DNA of 64,000 bases, from the NCBI GenBank assembly GCA_031378845.1, contig JANNES010000006.1, forward strand, positions 1 through 64,000. The letters are read 5' to 3'. This document shows, piece by piece, positions 60,613 through 64,000 of this stretch. A program made the translations under genes and the position numbers. Source of the stretch: JAJNPS01 sp031378845 (GTDB lineage: Bacteria > Pseudomonadota > Alphaproteobacteria > Rhodobacterales > Rhodobacteraceae). The notes under the pieces were generated by a model. The model saw only the letters and a list, made by a program, of their open reading frames with translations. It ran no database searches and had not been told where the DNA came from. The stretch's first letter is position 1. Each line of letters starts with the position of its first letter.

Positions 60613-61575
60613 ATGATCACCGCCACCCCCGAGACGTTTCGTCTGGCGCAGACCTTTACCATCGCGCGGGGGTCCAAGACGCATGCGCATGTAGTGAGCG
60701 TCGAGGTTGCCCGCACCGGGCACAAAGGGCACGGGGAATGCGTGCCATATGCGCGTTATGGCGAGACGGTGGAGAGCGTTCTGTCCCAGATCAATAGCCT
60801 GCCTCCGGGGATCAGCCGTGCAAGCTTGCAATCCCTTTTGCCCGCCGGAGCAGCGCGCAATGCGGTCGACTGCGCCATGTGGGACCTTGAAGCGAAGTCG
60901 AGCGGCAACCGTGCCTGGGATCTGGCCGGATTGCGCAGACCTTCGCCTGCGATCACGGCGTTTACGCTTTCGCTCGGCACGCCTGACCAAATGCGCGCCG
61001 ATGCGGCCAGACATGCGCATCGTCCTGTGCTCAAGATCAAGTTGGGTACCCCTGACGACCTGCCCCGGCTAAAGGCCGTCCGAGCCGGTGCGCCGATTGC
61101 AACCATTATTGTGGATGCCAACGAAGGCTGGACACCCGAAATCTATGCCGACCTTGCGCCGCATTTGCTTCGCCTTGGCGTGGCGCTGGTCGAACAGCCC
61201 TTGCCCGCAGATGACGATGACATGCTGTCCGAAATCGCGCGTCCGTTGCCGGTCTGTGCCGATGAATCCTGCCATGATCGCGCCAGTCTGGCGTCCCTGC
61301 GCGGCAGATATGACCTGGTGAACATCAAGCTGGACAAGGCGGGCGGCCTGACCGAGGCACTGGCCTTGCGGACCGAAGCCATGGCGATGGGCTTTGGCGT
61401 CATGGTCGGCTGCATGGTCGGGACCAGCCTTGGGATGGCCCCGGCGACACTTCTGACGGTGGGGGCCGCATTTACGGATCTTGACGGCCCGCTGCTTCTG
61501 GCTGAAGACCGGGCGCATCCGCTGACCTTTGATGCCAAAGGTATCCACCCACCTGATCCGCAACTTTGGGGATGA
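60613..61575 (+). CDS. Enolase-superfamily dipeptide epimerase (L-Ala-D/L-Glu epimerase-like)
   Basis: 320 residues. The acid-base residues are Lys-x-Lys in LKIKLGTPDD (about 138), Asp of VDANEGW, Glu of VEQPLP, Asp of CADESC and Lys of NIKLDKAGG, the full enolase-superfamily set for muconate-lactonizing/epimerase proteins. It probably epimerises L-Ala-D-Glu peptides from the wall, or racemises an N-acyl-D-glutamate as reported for the DgcA group. The stop overlaps the aminotransferase start region. Confidence 0.88.
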   Translation: MITATPETFRLAQTFTIARGSKTHAHVVSVEVARTGHKGHGECVPYARYGETVESVLSQINSLPPGISRASLQSLLPAGAARNAVDCAMWDLEAKSSGNRAWDLAGLRRPSPAITAFTLSLGTPDQMRADAARHAHRPVLKIKLGTPDDLPRLKAVRAGAPIATIIVDANEGWTPEIYADLAPHLLRLGVALVEQPLPADDDDMLSEIARPLPVCADESCHDRASLASLRGRYDLVNIKLDKAGGLTEALALRTEAMAMGFGVMVGCMVGTSLGMAPATLLTVGAAFTDLDGPLLLAEDRAHPLTFDAKGIHPPDPQLWG

Positions 61576-61577
61576 CC

Positions 61578-62441
61578 ATGACCCGCACCGTCTATGTGAA
61601 CGGCCAGTATCTGCCCGAAGATCAGGCCACCGTGTCAATTTTCGACCGGGGGTTCCTCATGGCGGACGGGGTCTATGAAGTAACCTCGGTGCTGGATGGC
61701 AAGCTGATCGACTTTGCTGGTCACGCGATCCGGCTGGATCGCAGCCTGCTCGCGCTGGACATGACCAATCCGATGACTTCTGTTGATCTGGCGGCGATGT
61801 TTCGCGAACTTGTGCACCTGAACGATATCGATCAGGGCATGATCTATCTGCAGATCACCCGTGGCAATCCCGGCGACCGATCATTCGTGTTTCCCGATGC
61901 ATCCTTGCCCCCCACGGTCGTCGCCTTTACCCAAAATGTCCCGAACCTTGCCGATGCGCCCGCCGCCAAGACCGGGTTCAAGGTCATCTCCATCCCCGAC
62001 CTGCGCTGGGACCGCGTGGATATCAAGACGACACAGCTTTTGTACCCGTCCATGGGCAAGATGATGGCGAAAAAGGCGGGCTGCGATGACAGCTGGTTCG
62101 TGGCAGATGACGGCGGCATCACCGAAGGCACGTCGAACAACGCCTATATCGTCAAAGGCAACAAGATCATCACCCGCCATTTGTCGACCGATATCCTGCA
62201 CGGGATCACCCGCGCATCGGTCCTGCGCTTTGCCGCCGAGGCGCAATTCGACGTCGAGGAGCGCCCCTTTACCGTGGCCGAGGCGCAAGACGCGGATGAG
62301 GCATTCTCGACCGCCGCGTCGATTTTCGTGATGCCGGTGGTGGAGATTGACGGCGCGCCCGTCGGGACCGGCAAGCCCGGCCCGGTCGCCGTGCGCCTGC
62401 GCGAGCTTTATCTTGACGAGATGCGCAAGACTGCCATCTGA
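61578..62441 (+). CDS. dat: D-amino-acid aminotransferase
   Basis: 287 residues, class IV PLP fold. FDRGFLMADGVYEV (about 20-33) lies near the substrate site; DIKTTQLLYPSMGKMMAKKAG holds the PLP lysine region (about 143-165); GITEGTSNNAYIVKGNKIITRHLS binds the phosphate (about 178-200). Converts D-alanine or D-glutamate to keto acids. The ATG at 61578 has GGGG six bases upstream and is preferred over the ATG at 61572. Together with the epimerase it points to use of D-amino acids. Confidence 0.9.
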   Translation: MTRTVYVNGQYLPEDQATVSIFDRGFLMADGVYEVTSVLDGKLIDFAGHAIRLDRSLLALDMTNPMTSVDLAAMFRELVHLNDIDQGMIYLQITRGNPGDRSFVFPDASLPPTVVAFTQNVPNLADAPAAKTGFKVISIPDLRWDRVDIKTTQLLYPSMGKMMAKKAGCDDSWFVADDGGITEGTSNNAYIVKGNKIITRHLSTDILHGITRASVLRFAAEAQFDVEERPFTVAEAQDADEAFSTAASIFVMPVVEIDGAPVGTGKPGPVAVRLRELYLDEMRKTAI

Positions 62442-62443
62442 GG

Positions 62444-63181
62444 TCAGGCCGTCTCGGCTTTTGCCAACGCGCCCCATAGTGCCGGAACAAGCCGCACCGC
62501 CCACTTTGCCTGACTTTGTGCGTCACCGACCAGATCGCTTCGCAGCTCAATCAACGTGTTCAGCCGACCCGTCTGCAACGCATGCCGGTCAACCGAATCT
62601 CCGGGCAGATGACCCGCATAGGGCTCGTTGTCGCCGACACAGAGTGTCCGGTCCCGCGCCAGCTCCTCCAAAAGCGGCTCGGACAGCGTCGGGCCGAGGT
62701 GACTGTAAAGCACACCGACATGCCACGGCCGCGACGCACGACCCTTGAGGCAAGGGGTAAAGGAATGCACCGCCAATAGAACCGTATCCTGGCGGCGCAT
62801 CATCAGCCGCCCCAGCGCCATGTGATACGGCTCGTAGAGCCTGGTCAGTCGCGCGTCGATCTCGTCTTGGCTGATGTGACGATTGCCGGGAATGATGGTG
62901 CCGTCATACAGGCGCATGATCAGCGTGGGATCGTCTTTGCCTCGGTTGGGATCGATGACAAGGCGGCTGAATTGCGACAGAACGACCGGACTATCGAGCG
63001 CCGCACCAAGTTCCAGCGCAAGCCCGGCCGCGCCGATATCCCACGCAATATGGCGCGCCATGTCTTGCGCAGCAATGCCCAGATCGCCGCCCTGAACCCA
63101 GTCCGGGACTGCATTCGATGCGTGATCGCAACTGACGACCCAGCGACCAGGTCGATCAGCGCCAACAATGACAAAAGCCAA
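62444..63181 (-). CDS. N-formylglutamate amidohydrolase
   Basis: 245 residues. Hydrolyses N-formylglutamate, a histidine-breakdown product, or related N-acyl amino acids. VVSCDHASNAVPDWVQG (about 15-31) holds Asp and His for zinc, and VLLAVHSFTPCLKGR (about 138) the second His region, with HVGVLYSHLGPTLSEPLL following. A TTG at 63181 with GGCGAGGA upstream is my choice, but a longer form is possible. Convergent with dat, two bases apart. Confidence 0.85.
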   Translation of the reverse strand: MAFVIVGADRPGRWVVSCDHASNAVPDWVQGGDLGIAAQDMARHIAWDIGAAGLALELGAALDSPVVLSQFSRLVIDPNRGKDDPTLIMRLYDGTIIPGNRHISQDEIDARLTRLYEPYHMALGRLMMRRQDTVLLAVHSFTPCLKGRASRPWHVGVLYSHLGPTLSEPLLEELARDRTLCVGDNEPYAGHLPGDSVDRHALQTGRLNTLIELRSDLVGDAQSQAKWAVRLVPALWGALAKAETA

Positions 63182-63288
63182 ACCGGTCCTCGCCGCGACG
63201 TATGTGACAGCACTAACCCTCACAACCCTCGGCGTCCATCCCGAGGCTCGCCTGCAAAAGCACATTACCTTGCAACAACAGAATCAGG

Positions 63289-63298
63289 TTAGCGCTAA
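63289..63298. promoter_or_regulatory. TTAGCGCTAA palindrome upstream of pyk, CceR/PckR-like box
   Basis: A perfect 10-bp palindrome 83 bases before the pyk ATG. As I recall it, a similar LacI-family site is bound by CceR/PckR regulators of central carbon genes in Alphaproteobacteria. The rest of the 199-base gap (63182-63380) shows no other clear motif. Confidence 0.6.
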
Positions 63299-63380
63299 AG
63301 GGCGCAGTTGCCCCGCCATCCCAATTGCGCCATAAGGCCAGCGGCTCACGACACTCATTGGATGCTAGAAGGAACCCAGC

Positions 63381-64000
63381 ATGAGACGCCTTCGGAATGT
63401 AAAGATCGTGGCCACGTTGGGCCCTGCTTCCAGCACCTACGCAATGATCCGGGCGCTTTACGAGGCCGGTGCGGACGTGTTCCGACTGAACATGAGCCAC
63501 GGGACGCATGACGACATCCGCGCGCGGCACGTGATCATCCGGCAGGTCGAGGCCGATCTTGGTCGCCCGATCGGCATTCTTGCCGATCTTCAGGGACCGA
63601 AGCTGCGTGTCGGTGTCTTTGCCAAACCGTCCGAAGAGCTGGTCGAAGGTGCCAAGTTCCGGATGGATCTGTCGTCGGTGCCGGGCGACGTTACCCGCGT
63701 GAACTTGCCTCACCCTGAGATTTTTGCGGCTTTGGAGCCGGGCGCGGCGCTGTTGATCAATGATGGCAAAATTCGCCTCTTGGTCGATGACTGCGGCAAG
63801 GATTTCGCCAACTGCACGGTTACCGTGGGTGGTACCATTTCCAACCGCAAGGGCGTCAACGTTCCTGATGTGGTGCTGCCACTCGCGGCACTGTCAGAAA
63901 AGGATCGAGGCGATCTGGAGTTTGCCTGCGAACTGGGCGTTGACTGGCTTGCACTATCGTTCGTGCAGCGCCCCGAAGACGTCATCGAGGCGCGCCACCT
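63381..64000 (+). CDS. pyk: Pyruvate kinase, 5' part (runs off the window)
   Basis: About 206 codons of an enzyme normally 470-480 residues long; the frame is open to the right edge. It makes pyruvate and ATP from phosphoenolpyruvate at the end of glycolysis. RNVKIVATLGPAS (about 4-17), DVFRLNMSHGTHDD (about 31-44) and LADLQGPKLRVGVF (about 71-84) are family hallmarks, and the B domain and VDWLALSFVQRPEDV follow. AGAAGGA precedes the ATG. A TTAGCGCTAA box upstream suggests carbon-status control. Confidence 0.96.
   Translation, partial: MRRLRNVKIVATLGPASSTYAMIRALYEAGADVFRLNMSHGTHDDIRARHVIIRQVEADLGRPIGILADLQGPKLRVGVFAKPSEELVEGAKFRMDLSSVPGDVTRVNLPHPEIFAALEPGAALLINDGKIRLLVDDCGKDFANCTVTVGGTISNRKGVNVPDVVLPLAALSEKDRGDLEFACELGVDWLALSFVQRPEDVIEARH

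Noticed and set aside
59950..61020. 356-residue frame antisense to the WYL regulator and epimerase
   Set aside because: Arg/His/Gln-rich composition, no motifs; the plus-strand genes are clear.

Overview
The window is a 64 kb piece of chromosome from an alphaproteobacterium, almost certainly a Rhodobacterales (Roseobacter-group) species. This rests on a base composition of roughly 60 percent GC, near-textbook Rhodobacterales gene neighbourhoods (argH - small lipoprotein - DUF2834 - lysA - DUF4175; zinc-ribbon protein divergent from ftsE-ftsX-plsC; 50-residue cytochrome aa3 subunit IV), a malyl-CoA lyase that looks very like Rhodobacter Mcl1, and a TrcR (DUF1013) cell-cycle regulator. There are no rRNA or tRNA genes, CRISPR arrays, prophages or insertion sequences that I can see. 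Most of the DNA is ordinary core and conserved genome.

Layout. 0.5-5.5 kb: an envelope-stress block (msrQ/msrP, a secreted fasciclin protein, an ECF sigma factor with its membrane anti-sigma, and two paralogous secreted COG4315-like proteins). Three promoters with the same architecture (GGRAATA-N16-CGTAAH) sit in front of the sigma gene and each of the two paralogues, so this looks like a small autoregulated local regulon. 5.5-13.9 kb: sulfotransferase-like protein, clpB behind a sigma32-type promoter, PD40 protein, unknown protein, cutC, pyrF, SPFH/NfeD pair. 13.9-17.8 kb: TrcR, RNase T2, an inverted-repeat-bounded intergenic unit, quinone oxidoreductase, COQ9, rpsU. 17.8-22.6 kb: arsenic operon (arsR broken by a one-base frameshift, arsC, aquaporin), an Lrp/ald pair with a 13-bp-arm operator, a TetR/membrane-protein pair with two matching operators, mscL. 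22.7-31.9 kb: GST, Sua5, small respiratory subunit, lipoprotein, mobA, a MobB fusion, GNAT, greA, ETF-QO.

32-38 kb: TPR protein, ispE, exported unknown protein, a palindromic element shared with the polyprenyl synthase gene, DUF2007, TrmN6-like methyltransferase, DUF465. 38-43.4 kb: EamA transporter, phbB and phbA with a strong hairpin between them, EAL protein, tag, TlpA. 43.4-50 kb: argH to lysA to DUF4175. 50-58.2 kb: zinc-ribbon protein, ftsE-ftsX-plsC-tfoX-PPOX operon with overlapping genes, accA, a pyruvyltransferase-family protein, a frameshifted AraC-GyrI regulator and DUF1801. 58.4-64 kb: mcl1, a small unknown protein, a WYL regulator with a dyad operator, an enolase-superfamily epimerase plus D-amino-acid aminotransferase, an N-formylglutamate amidohydrolase, and the start of pyk behind a TTAGCGCTAA box.

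Working together: phbA/phbB, mcl1, ETF-QO, accA and pyk outline acetyl-CoA storage and assimilation (polyhydroxybutyrate and ethylmalonyl-CoA routes). The ispE, polyprenyl synthase and COQ9 genes feed isoprenoid and ubiquinone supply. The most promising unexplained biology is the ECF regulon at 2.8-5.5 kb, followed by the inverted-repeat unit at 15.5 kb.
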